A stretch of 62,629 nt of DNA. Source: Gemmatimonadota bacterium (GTDB taxonomy: Bacteria > Gemmatimonadota > Gemmatimonadetes > Longimicrobiales > Longimicrobiaceae). The notes beneath the pieces are model-generated. The model was not told the DNA's origin. It saw nothing but the letters and a program-made list of their open reading frames with translations, and did not search any database. Both the position numbers and the translations under genes were made by a program. Positions 27,492-35,275 of the stretch are shown piece by piece (within the stretch, counting starts at the first letter, position 1; each line of letters begins with the position of its first letter). Location of the stretch: assembly GCA_031260285.1 (NCBI GenBank), contig JAIRKD010000033.1:1-62629 (forward strand). Direction: 5' to 3'.

Positions 27492-27685
27492 GCGTACCCA
27501 CCCGCGTCGGAGGTTTGTTTTTCCGGCGCTTCAGGAAGTCCATCCGCCGAAGGATGAAGTCCACCCCCGGTGCCTGAGCTACGGCTGCATGGAGAGGATG
27601 AAGCGCAACAGAAGGTGGTTATCCGCGAAGAAGAAGCCAGCAGACAGATCCGTTGACCGATCCGCGTACGGGGTACGTACCGGAA

Positions 27686-28057
27686 TCACCCGCCGGACCG
27701 GAGCCAGACGATAAAGTAGATGACAAGAAGAAGGATGCCAGTGACGGTAGTCCATCCGGCGAAGTTGTAGAAAGGGCTGGCGGCGTGGCTGCGGGAAGCC
27801 TCGCGTCTTGCCTCGATCGCGGCGGTCACGGAGCCCTGTTCCGCAACCTCACGGACGCCCGGAGGGCTGAACGCAGCAGTGAACCCGGCAAGGCCGAAGC
27901 AGATCATCATCACGCCAAGCGTCCAGACCGAGAGCATCCACAGACGTCCGGCGGGTTGAACAGCGGAGAGCGCCAGGAAGTGGAAGCTGAGGGCGAGCAC
28001 CCCGCTCAGAACCAGCGAGGCAGAGACAGCGGAGATCCAGAAAGTGAGCGGTCTCAT
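27686..28057 (-). CDS. small three-helix membrane protein, unknown function
   Basis: A 123-residue protein. The start MRPLTFWISAV has a textbook GGAGG five bases upstream; the frame stays open to 28261 but that part overlaps the CPBP protease gene in another frame. Three hydrophobic helices are seen: about 6-30, 40-65 and 98-120, with a polar loop rich in Ala/Arg between the second and third. I do not recognise a family. It begins 28 bases after the CPBP protease stop, so the two are probably cotranscribed and may work together. Confidence 0.7.
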   Translation of the reverse strand: MRPLTFWISAVSASLVLSGVLALSFHFLALSAVQPAGRLWMLSVWTLGVMMICFGLAGFTAAFSPPGVREVAEQGSVTAAIEARREASRSHAASPFYNFAGWTTVTGILLLVIYFIVWLRSGG

Positions 28058-28085
28058 GAACCTCCTTCCAGAACAGCGATCCGGG

Positions 28086-28973
28086 TCACAGAAGGCCCGA
28101 TTCCCGCGCGTGCTCCAGGGTGAGGGGAGGGCCGGCCAGGGCATCCTCCGAGGGAGAAAGACGTCGGGTCCGGAGGAGCCAGACGATTCCCGCGGCAAGC
28201 ACCACTGTAGAAACCAGCCCGGCCTCGGGACCAAAATCGCCGCCGGTCCAGAGTGCGGCACCTCTCACATCACCGGAATACATCGGTGCGTCAAAAGCGA
28301 TACCACTCACCGGAAAGTCGAAGGGGCCGGCCATCACCCAGTTCCACCCGAGGTGAACGCCGGTTGCGAACCAGAGTGACAGCGTCCGCAGATAGGCGAG
28401 CGAGAGAAGGACTCCCGCCAGGAAGATATTCACCGCGGCGAGTGTGGTGATCCCCGGGTTACGGCCGTGCATAAGTGCAAAGATACCCGATGCAATCGCA
28501 ATCGCCGGCCAGACTCCGATCCATTCAACAAGCACCTGGAAGGGGTATCCGCGAAAGATCGCTTCCTCAAAAAGGGCCGAGATCGCAAAGAAGAGCAGCG
28601 TCCAGGTGAAGAACCAGATCAGCCGTACAGGGGACCCGGTATCGGGAAGGAAGCTGAAGGCGCCTGTCACAAGGAGCAGAAGAGCCGCGCCGGCAATCAG
28701 CGCACCCCCCACTCCAAAACCGGTGAGGAACCGGAGAACCGAAGACCGGCTCCGCCCGAGGCCCAGAGCGCTGGCCGGACGGTTGTCGAGCCTCATCAGG
28801 CTGATCCAGCCCGCGACAATCGCGGCCGCGGTAAGGACCAGCGTTCCGCCCCACTCCATGGAAGTGCGGGGAAGCGGCCCGATCGCCAGGCTGCCAGCGG
28901 CGGTAAGGAGGATGAAACAGAAGAGCCAGAACACCATCCGCCAGAAAGGACGGACGCGCCCGTCACTGGACAC
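28086..28973 (-). CDS. CPBP-family intramembrane metalloprotease
   Basis: A 295-residue polytopic inner-membrane protein of the CPBP/Abi (CAAX protease and bacteriocin-processing) family. The signature residues are EExxxR (E136, E137, R141 in FEEAIFRGYPFQ), a histidine in FALMHGRNP (H169) and a histidine in TGVHLGWNW (H207). About eight hydrophobic segments are visible. Members cleave prenylated or signal-like peptides within the membrane; the target here is unknown. It precedes a small membrane protein by 28 bases. Confidence 0.88.
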   Translation of the reverse strand: MSSDGRVRPFWRMVFWLFCFILLTAAGSLAIGPLPRTSMEWGGTLVLTAAAIVAGWISLMRLDNRPASALGLGRSRSSVLRFLTGFGVGGALIAGAALLLLVTGAFSFLPDTGSPVRLIWFFTWTLLFFAISALFEEAIFRGYPFQVLVEWIGVWPAIAIASGIFALMHGRNPGITTLAAVNIFLAGVLLSLAYLRTLSLWFATGVHLGWNWVMAGPFDFPVSGIAFDAPMYSGDVRGAALWTGGDFGPEAGLVSTVVLAAGIVWLLRTRRLSPSEDALAGPPLTLEHARESGLL

Positions 28974-29077
28974 CAGCGCGCGCCGGAGGGGGGTATCCTC
29001 CGGTGCGGCGCTTCCCTTCTTTCCGTTCCTCTTCCGGGGGTCCGGGTCAGGAGCCGGAATATGATTCTGTCGCCGGT

Positions 29078-29662
29078 TCAGACGCCGAACAGCGACCGGG
29101 TATGGTCACGAAGCCGACCTACCACCAGCGTCGCCACCGCCAGCTTCCCCATATCCGCAAGGAAGAAGGGCAGGAGACCCACCGAGAAAGCGGTGCTCCA
29201 CTGGGTCTGGACAGCCAGCCAGGACAGGCCGCCGGCGTAGATCGCCGCGAGGCCCACAAGCAGCGCACCGAAGTTACGGAGCATCGAGCTCCCCATCAGA
29301 CGACCGGTCACCCATGCGGCAAGCGGCGCGGCGATCAGGTACCCACCCGTCGGGCCCATCAGATAAGCCGCTCCCGCGATCGGCCCCGCAAATACCGGCA
29401 CCCCGATCACGCCGAGGGTGAGGTAGAGAATCTGGCTCGCGGCACCCAGCTGGGCGCCGAGCAGGGCACCCGCGAGGATCATCGCGAGGGTCTGGAAGGT
29501 GAAGGGCACAGCAGTTCCCGGAATCGGAAGCGCCACCTTTGCCGAGATTGCCGTAAGCACCGCGAAACTGACAACCGCCGCCACCCGGCGGGCCGGACGG
29601 CTCGCGAGGAACTCCAGCCGGCCGGCCACCGTTGTATTCGTCGTGCTCTCTGTTGTCCGCAT
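29078..29662 (-). CDS. bioY: biotin transporter substrate-binding component
   Basis: A 194-residue S-component of an ECF-type biotin importer with six hydrophobic helices. Family segments are AVLTAISAKVALPIPGTAVPFTFQTL and the later GPTGGYLIAAPLAAWVTG region. The start is set at MRTTESTTN, giving normal BioY length, with GGTGG upstream; the frame is open to 29767, but those 35 residues look non-homologous and cover a palindrome. No ecfA/ecfT (bioM/bioN) is nearby, so it either uses shared energy-coupling subunits or acts alone, as some BioY proteins do. Confidence 0.9.
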   Translation of the reverse strand: MRTTESTTNTTVAGRLEFLASRPARRVAAVVSFAVLTAISAKVALPIPGTAVPFTFQTLAMILAGALLGAQLGAASQILYLTLGVIGVPVFAGPIAGAAYLMGPTGGYLIAAPLAAWVTGRLMGSSMLRNFGALLVGLAAIYAGGLSWLAVQTQWSTAFSVGLLPFFLADMGKLAVATLVVGRLRDHTRSLFGV

Positions 29663-29723
29663 TCGATCCACCCGGGTTGATTGTCTTCCTGATTGTCGTC
29701 CTGCCCACATGTACCACGCCAGC

Positions 29724-29739
29724 GTGACTCCAGAGTCAC
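29724..29739. promoter_or_regulatory. bioY: palindrome upstream of bioY, possible operator
   Basis: GTGACTC-CA-GAGTCAC has perfect 7-bp arms 62 bases ahead of the chosen bioY start. It does not resemble the BirA operator that I know. If bioY starts at 29662 this is intergenic and a good operator candidate; the regulator is unknown. Confidence 0.4.
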
Positions 29740-29793
29740 CCTTCACAGCTCCGGGATATTCAGTCATCCGTCCGGAGAGACCACCGGACGGAA

Positions 29794-31017
29794 TCAGACC
29801 CGTTCGATCGAGAGGGCCACCGCGTCACCACCGCCGAGGCAGAGTGTCGCGAGACCTGTCTGCAGGCCACGGTCCTCCAGCGCATGCAGCAGCGTTGTGA
29901 GGATACGTGCACCGGAGGCACCGATCGGATGCCCGAGGGCAATCGCCCCGCCATTCACATTCACCCGGTCGGGGTCCCAACCGAGCTCCTTCCCGTCCGC
30001 GAGCAGCTGTACAGCAAACGCCTCATTGGCTTCGATGAGGTCGTAGCTGCCGATCTGCTTCCCTTCCCGCTCCATAAGTTTACGGACCGCGGCAACCGGG
30101 GCGAAGAACAGATCCTCCGGATCAACGCCCTGTGTTGTATAACCGGTGATCCGCGCGCGGATCGGGATGTCTCTCAACCGGGCGTACTCCTCGGAGGTGA
30201 CCACCAGCGCGCTTGCGCCATCGTTCAGGCCGGGCGCGTTACCGGCGGTCACAACCAGCTCCCCGAGCCCCTCCGGTGCATCATCCGGGAACGCCGGCTT
30301 CAGCTTTGTGAGTGACTCCAGCGAAGTATCCCGCCGGGGAGCTTCATCCTGACTGACTGTCACCGGCCCTTTCCGGGACGATACCTCAACCGGGACAATC
30401 TCACGCTCGAAGTCCCCCGCATCAATGGCCGCAACCGCCTTCCGGTGCGAATCGAGCGAAAACTCGTCCGCGGCCTGACGGGAAATCCCTGCCCGTGCGG
30501 CGGTATACTCGGCGTGGCCACCCATGTGACAGCCACCGAACGAGCACCAGAGCCCGTCATGGATGAGTGAATCCACCAGCTGCTGATTCCCGAATCGTAC
30601 ACCTTCACGGTGGCCGCGCAACAGGAAGGGCGCATTGGACATCGACTCCATCCCACCTGCAACGAGGACACTGGCGTCACCGGACCGGATCGCCCGGGCG
30701 GCAAGTGCCACTGCCTGCAACCCCGAGCCGCAGACCATGTTGATCGTGAGCGCCGAGGTCGCTGACGGGAGCCCCGCGGCCAGCGCCGCCTGTCGCGCCG
30801 GGGCCTGCCCGGTACCCGCCTGAATGACATTTCCGAGAATAACCTCCTCGATATCATCCACCGGAACCCCCGCGCGTTCAACAGCCGCGCGAACCGCGAT
30901 ACCACCGAGTTCAACCGCCGTGCGCGACGACAGTCCCCCCAGAAACCGGCCGACCGGAGTGCGCACCGCGCTTACGATCACCGCTGTGTGTGCCGGATCT
31001 CTCCCGCTCATGGGCAT
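29794..31017 (-). CDS. acetyl-CoA acetyltransferase (thiolase)
   Basis: A 407-residue thiolase that condenses two acetyl-CoA or cleaves 3-ketoacyl-CoA. The nucleophile is C96 (NMVCGSGLQA). The other catalytic residues are H363 (ALGHPIGASGARI) and C393 (TLCLGGGD), with NEAFAVQ and NVNGGAIALGHP present. The start MPMSGRDPAH has a GGGAG four bases upstream; an ATG two codons later is equally possible. A longer frame to 31122 adds an arginine-rich leader not found in thiolases. It is probably the partner of hbd in acetoacetyl-CoA metabolism. Biosynthetic versus degradative type cannot be told safely. Confidence 0.92.
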   Translation of the reverse strand: MPMSGRDPAHTAVIVSAVRTPVGRFLGGLSSRTAVELGGIAVRAAVERAGVPVDDIEEVILGNVIQAGTGQAPARQAALAAGLPSATSALTINMVCGSGLQAVALAARAIRSGDASVLVAGGMESMSNAPFLLRGHREGVRFGNQQLVDSLIHDGLWCSFGGCHMGGHAEYTAARAGISRQAADEFSLDSHRKAVAAIDAGDFEREIVPVEVSSRKGPVTVSQDEAPRRDTSLESLTKLKPAFPDDAPEGLGELVVTAGNAPGLNDGASALVVTSEEYARLRDIPIRARITGYTTQGVDPEDLFFAPVAAVRKLMEREGKQIGSYDLIEANEAFAVQLLADGKELGWDPDRVNVNGGAIALGHPIGASGARILTTLLHALEDRGLQTGLATLCLGGGDAVALSIERV

Positions 31018-31143
31018 ATTTCTCCCGGACCGCAAAGGCAACCGGCGCCGGCGCTTCCACCGACGCAAACCACCCGCACCGAGAGCGAAAGCCGGACCGC
31101 CCTGAACCCCGCCCCGCGTCATCCCGGAAATACCCCGCTGAAA

Positions 31144-32166
31144 TCAGCCGTCCTCGGGCCCGGAAGTGAAGGGTGCGCGGATCTCCGTCACCCCGTCAAC
31201 CTCAGCCACGGTCACATCTCTCCCGTGTTTCTCCGCAAAACCCCAGGGGACAACAGCGTCGTGCGTAGAGATCAGCAGCCAGCGCTCCGCAACCGCCCGC
31301 TCCAGAAGCAGGCGCTTCGACTCCAGGGTACGCAGCGGCTCCACATCGTAGCCCATGATCCAGGGCAGTGGAAGATGGGTCATCGTGGGAACCACATCCC
31401 CCATGTAACAGGCCCGGGCGTCAGCTGTACCCACCAGTACAGACTGATGGAAGGGTGTGTGGCCCGGGGTCAGGAACACCTCAACGCCCGGGACTACGGC
31501 CCCCGCGCCGGCAAGCAGGTTGAACTGCCCGGCGTTCATCACCGGATCGTAGTTGTGCGGCAGATAGCTCGCGGAAGTCCGTTCATTGGTATCATGCGCG
31601 TACTCCCACTCCCCTTTCTGCACAAAGTACCGGGCCCGGGGGAAGGAAAGCTGCAACCGGCCCTCCGCATCAAGGAAGGTATTCCCCCCCGCGTGATCAA
31701 AGTGGAGGTGGGTATCAACCACCACGGTGACATCGTCGGGGGAAAAGCCGAGAGCATGAAGTCCCGCCTGGAGGCGGTCAGCACCGGGAAGGTTCTCCGG
31801 AGGAGCGTTATCCACACCGTAGATCTTCCGGAACCGTTCGCTCTCCTTGTTTCCCAGACCGGTCTCGATCAGCACCAGCTCGTCGGGGGTCTCCACGAGA
31901 AGAGCCCGCATCGCGAGGGGGATCCGGTTTCCGGTGTCAGAAGGAATCCGGCGTTCCCAGAGCGCTTTGGGAACGATGCCGAACATCGGGCCGCCGTCCA
32001 GCCAGAGCAGGCCACTCTCGATGATGTGAAGCTTCACCTTCCCCAGCGTCAGCGACCGCGCAAAAGGCAGGTCCGCGGCACAGGAAGGTACGGTCAGAGC
32101 TGTTCCCGGAGGGTTCAGGACCGGGGACAGGGTTGTACCCGGTGGAGATGGCGCCGGCGTATTCAT
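31144..32166 (-). CDS. MBL-fold metallo-hydrolase
   Basis: A 340-residue metallo-beta-lactamase-fold hydrolase. The zinc motif HLHFDHAG gives H153, H155, D157 and H158. It is followed by PGHTPFHQSVLV, the bridging aspartate in YMGDVVPT and a final histidine in STHDAVVPWGF. The pattern resembles lactonase-like and other broad MBL hydrolases, so the substrate stays open. There is no signal peptide. Its ATG overlaps the exonuclease stop by 4 bases, so the two are translationally coupled. The first 35 or so residues are Pro-rich and look unstructured. Confidence 0.85.
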   Translation of the reverse strand: MNTPAPSPPGTTLSPVLNPPGTALTVPSCAADLPFARSLTLGKVKLHIIESGLLWLDGGPMFGIVPKALWERRIPSDTGNRIPLAMRALLVETPDELVLIETGLGNKESERFRKIYGVDNAPPENLPGADRLQAGLHALGFSPDDVTVVVDTHLHFDHAGGNTFLDAEGRLQLSFPRARYFVQKGEWEYAHDTNERTSASYLPHNYDPVMNAGQFNLLAGAGAVVPGVEVFLTPGHTPFHQSVLVGTADARACYMGDVVPTMTHLPLPWIMGYDVEPLRTLESKRLLLERAVAERWLLISTHDAVVPWGFAEKHGRDVTVAEVDGVTEIRAPFTSGPEDG

Positions 32167-33191
32167 TCGCGATCCATAGAGGTCGGGCGCGCGGTGCGCT
32201 GTGGCTGCTTTCGCCGTCCTCCACTCAGGAAGGATTCGTACGATCGCCAGCTGTTGACCCCGCTTTCCGTCAGGGTATCAAGGAAACGAAGAAGCAGTTG
32301 AGCCGTCGCCTTTGCGTCGTCGAGCGCGCGGTGATGGGTGTCCATCCCGATCCCGAAGTAGTCAGCAAGTGACCCGAGCGACCGAGAGGGAAGCTGGGGA
32401 AGCAGGCGACGGGCAACCTTCAATGTGCAGAAGCGCCGACCCAGAAGGATCCGGCCTGTCGCGCGCTCCATCTCGGCAGAAACAAAACCCCAGTCGAAGC
32501 CGACGTTATGGCCGGTGAAGATCCGACCGCCGAGGAGTTCCGCGAGCCGGGGGGCGATCTCCTCAAAAGCCGGAGCCTCCACAACGGCAGCGTCATCAAT
32601 CCCCGTAATGCGGGTGATCATCCGGGGGATCGGACGGCCGGGGTTCACCAGGCTCGAAAAACTGTCCACAATCCGACCACCGGAAACCAGAACCGCGGCG
32701 ATTTCAATCACCCGATCCCCTGTTTTGTGAGAGCCCCCGGTAGTCTCCACATCAACAACCGCCCAGTCGATCTCCGTAAACAGACCGGGGACGGGTCCGA
32801 GCGGGCCCGGCCTCCGGTACCGTCTCGGCCGGGGCGTACCCGGATCTTCCTGTGGCCCCCTGAATGAAGACCCCCCGGCATCAAAGGCAGCGTCCGGTTC
32901 GAACTCCCTCGGATCTTCGAAGTATTCCTGATCCGCTTCGTCTCCGGAGAGAGCCTCAGCGGGAGAGAGAGACCAGACCCCTGAGCCGTCCACCACAAAA
33001 CGGGGGTCCGTGCCGATCAGCGAGAATACCGCCGCCGCCGCGACACGGGGGTTCCCGCGCAGCGCCAGGATATCCTCCGCAATCCTCTCCGTGGACATCG
33101 GGCCTTCGCTGAGACGCGTCAGCAGGCGCTCCACAAGAGTGCCTGACGCGCCGAAGGAAACGCCACCACGCGAGGGCCCGGAAGCACTCAC
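32163..33191 (-). CDS. DEDDh 3'-5' exonuclease with N-terminal winged-helix domain
   Basis: A 342-residue protein. Residues about 18-78 form a helical winged-helix module resembling HARE-HTH. An acidic, Pro/Arg-rich linker follows (80-137), then a DnaQ-like exonuclease (141-310). The catalytic acids are D147 and E149 (VVDVETTGG), D233 (TGHNVGFDWGF) and H287 plus D292 (HRALDDA), so the DEDDh set is complete. The family includes the polymerase III proofreading subunit and PolC-type nucleases; the added winged helix suggests a repair or RNA-related role rather than standard DnaQ. Translation starts at a GTG with GGGAGG 8 bases upstream. Confidence 0.85.
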   Translation of the reverse strand: MSASGPSRGGVSFGASGTLVERLLTRLSEGPMSTERIAEDILALRGNPRVAAAAVFSLIGTDPRFVVDGSGVWSLSPAEALSGDEADQEYFEDPREFEPDAAFDAGGSSFRGPQEDPGTPRPRRYRRPGPLGPVPGLFTEIDWAVVDVETTGGSHKTGDRVIEIAAVLVSGGRIVDSFSSLVNPGRPIPRMITRITGIDDAAVVEAPAFEEIAPRLAELLGGRIFTGHNVGFDWGFVSAEMERATGRILLGRRFCTLKVARRLLPQLPSRSLGSLADYFGIGMDTHHRALDDAKATAQLLLRFLDTLTESGVNSWRSYESFLSGGRRKQPQRTARPTSMDRE

Positions 33192-33438
33192 GCAGCAACC
33201 TCCCGGATGAGGATTCTCTCCGGAGAAGACGAGGACCGTGCGGGGTTGAGATTCAGGAGATGCATTCCTGAAAGATAACCCGGAAGCGAAGAGGTTGGCG
33301 ATGGTCCGGGTGATGCGGGCGGGAAAAGGAATGATGAGGGCGGAAAAGACGCGGCTGTTCCGGCTCTGATTCCTCTTCCAGGGGATGGCTTCCCGATTTC
33401 TGTCTGCGGCGGTTCTCGCGGTTCCTTCCGGAAAAGTA

Positions 33439-34116
33439 CTACCGGCTGCTCAGGGCAAAGGCCAGCCCCTCCATCTCCACCACCATATCCACATTTCTCA
33501 CCGCCACGGACGCCGGGACCCGGAGCCTCACCGGCGCGAAGTTCAGAATCGCCTCCACTCCAGCCGCCACAACCCGGTCCGCCACCGCCTGCGCCGCATC
33601 CGAGGGAACGGCGATCACCACAATATCGATGTGTCGCTGACGAAGCTCCGTTTCCATGAGGCTGTCGTCCAGAATCTCACTGGAGCCCCAGAGCTGCCCG
33701 ACCTTTACGGGATCGGTGTCAAAAACCGCATCAATCTCGAAGCCCCGACGCTGGAAGTTCCGGTAGGTGAAGAGCGCGGAACCGATCTTCCCCGCCCCGA
33801 CCAGCGCAACCTTCCACCGGTGGTCCAGCCCCAGAATCTCCCGCAGGGTACGCAGCAGCTCCGCAACACTGTACCCCAGCCCCCGCTTTCCGAAGGAGCC
33901 GAACGCGGAAAGATCCTTCCGCACCTGCGCGGCGGTTGTACCCGCGCGCTCCGCGAGATCCTCACTGGACGCGGTCTCCTGACCCGTTCCCTCAAGATCC
34001 TGCAGCAGCCGCAGATAGATCGAAAGCCGACGAACGGTTGACTCCGAAATCTTCACCGCGCGAAGATCGCTGTCGTTGGATTTACCGTTCACCGGAGGCG
34101 ACCAGCGGAGAAACAA
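33439..34116 (-). CDS. rex: redox-sensing transcriptional repressor Rex
   Basis: A 225-residue NADH/NAD+-sensing repressor of fermentation and respiration genes. The N-terminal winged helix (about 25-85: TVRRLSIYLRLLQ, TAAQVRKDLSAFGSFGKRGLGY) binds DNA. The Rossmann domain starts at VALVGAGKIGSAL (103-115), with LNFAPVRLRVP later. The first in-frame start is a TTG at 34116 with no clear ribosome site; GTG codons at 34092 and 34056 would trim non-conserved N-terminal residues and are possible. A perfect Rex operator lies 53 bases upstream, indicating autoregulation. Confidence 0.95.
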   Translation of the reverse strand: MFLRWSPPVNGKSNDSDLRAVKISESTVRRLSIYLRLLQDLEGTGQETASSEDLAERAGTTAAQVRKDLSAFGSFGKRGLGYSVAELLRTLREILGLDHRWKVALVGAGKIGSALFTYRNFQRRGFEIDAVFDTDPVKVGQLWGSSEILDDSLMETELRQRHIDIVVIAVPSDAAQAVADRVVAAGVEAILNFAPVRLRVPASVAVRNVDMVVEMEGLAFALSSR

Positions 34117-34168
34117 AAGGCATTGAAACGGATCCCGAAATCCGGAAAAAACATTAAGAACGACTTCC

Positions 34169-34186
34169 TTGTGAAATCCTTCACAA
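34169..34186. promoter_or_regulatory. rex: Rex operator upstream of rex
   Basis: TTGTGAA-ATCC-TTCACAA is a perfect dyad matching the known Rex consensus (TTGTGAA, 4 bases, TTCACAA). Its position ahead of rex on the minus strand supports autorepression. Confidence 0.9.
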
Positions 34187-34229
34187 AGCTAATTCCGGGG
34201 GAAGCGGAGGTCAACCGGGGGTTCAGACG

Positions 34230-34267
34230 GAGAACAATTATGAGCCGCTTCTGTTGCGGAGAAGCGG
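34230..34267 (-). terminator. probable terminator after rsmA
   Basis: A perfect 8-bp stem (34245-34252 with 34260-34267, 7-base loop) is followed on the minus strand by CTCATAATTGTTCTC, which is only weakly T-rich. It would end the STAS-rsmA operon before the rex promoter. Confidence 0.5.
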
Positions 34268-34369
34268 TGGTTCGGGATCAGTGATGGTTCCGGAACCCGG
34301 CAGCTGACCCGGATCCGTCCCGAGAGGTCAGGTCGAAGAGGCTCGGTCCAGCGGAGGGGGAACCATGAA

Positions 34370-35275
34370 TCAATCCTGCGGTGTCAGGTGGAGCAGAGCT
34401 TCAGCGAGTTGAACGAAGGTTGTCGGCTGAAGGGTCTCCGGCCGATCGCGGGGATCAAACCCGACCCTGCGGGCGATCCCTTCAATGGTGTCGGGCGAGA
34501 GCCCATAGGCATCCCGGAGGATACGCTGGAGCTGCTTGCGGCGCTGACCGAAGGCGGCACGGGTGAGTGTACGAAGGGCGACCTCAACCTCCGGGGTCAG
34601 CCGTGGTGGCTGATGCGGAGTGATACGGATGACCGTTGAATCCACATCCGGCGCGGGGCGGAAGGCACCCCGGCCGACATTGAGGACCCGCTCGACGTCC
34701 GCCACGGCACGAACGCCAACCGCAAGCGCGCCGAATGCCTTGCTTCCCGGCTGGGCGAGGATCCGATCCGCGACTTCCCGCTGGATCATGAGCACAACCG
34801 CGCGCGGTCTCGGACGTCGCTCCAGCAGCCGGAAGATGATGGGACTGGTGATGTTATAGGGAATATTCCCGATCACCTTCAGCTGTTCGACATCTTCGGA
34901 GACGGCGTCCAGATCCACCTCCATGAAGTCTTCATGGATCACCGTGACGGAATTGTCTTCCGAAAAACGCGCGGTGAGGGCAGCGGCAAGCTGATTGTCG
35001 AGTTCCACGAGCAGCAGCCGACGGACGCGACCCGCCAGCCTCTGGGTCAGCGCGCCGCGGCCGGGACCGATTTCGAGGAGTTCATCGTCGGGACCCGGGT
35101 GGATCGCATCAGCGATTGCACGCTGGGCGTTGGGGTCCACGAGGAAGTTCTGCCCGAGCGACTTCTTCGCCACATGCCGGCTGATATCCTCCGGTGCAGA
35201 CCGGACCCGTGAGCCTCGCTCTCCGTACGGTTTCCGCCGGGAGCCTTCCTCACCCTTCCCTCTCTGTTCGTTCAC
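34370..35275 (-). CDS. rsmA: 16S rRNA dimethyladenosine transferase
   Basis: A 301-residue SAM-dependent enzyme that dimethylates A1518 and A1519 of 16S rRNA. KSLGQNFLVD (38-47), the SAM motif EIGPGRGALT (68-77) and the catalytic NIPYNI (137-142) are present. The first 35 residues are a charged extension not usual in the family. The GTG start overlaps the stop of the PP2C phosphatase gene by 4 bases (GTGA), so it is the last gene of a translationally coupled signalling operon. Confidence 0.95.
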   Translation of the reverse strand: MNEQRGKGEEGSRRKPYGERGSRVRSAPEDISRHVAKKSLGQNFLVDPNAQRAIADAIHPGPDDELLEIGPGRGALTQRLAGRVRRLLLVELDNQLAAALTARFSEDNSVTVIHEDFMEVDLDAVSEDVEQLKVIGNIPYNITSPIIFRLLERRPRPRAVVLMIQREVADRILAQPGSKAFGALAVGVRAVADVERVLNVGRGAFRPAPDVDSTVIRITPHQPPRLTPEVEVALRTLTRAAFGQRRKQLQRILRDAYGLSPDTIEGIARRVGFDPRDRPETLQPTTFVQLAEALLHLTPQD

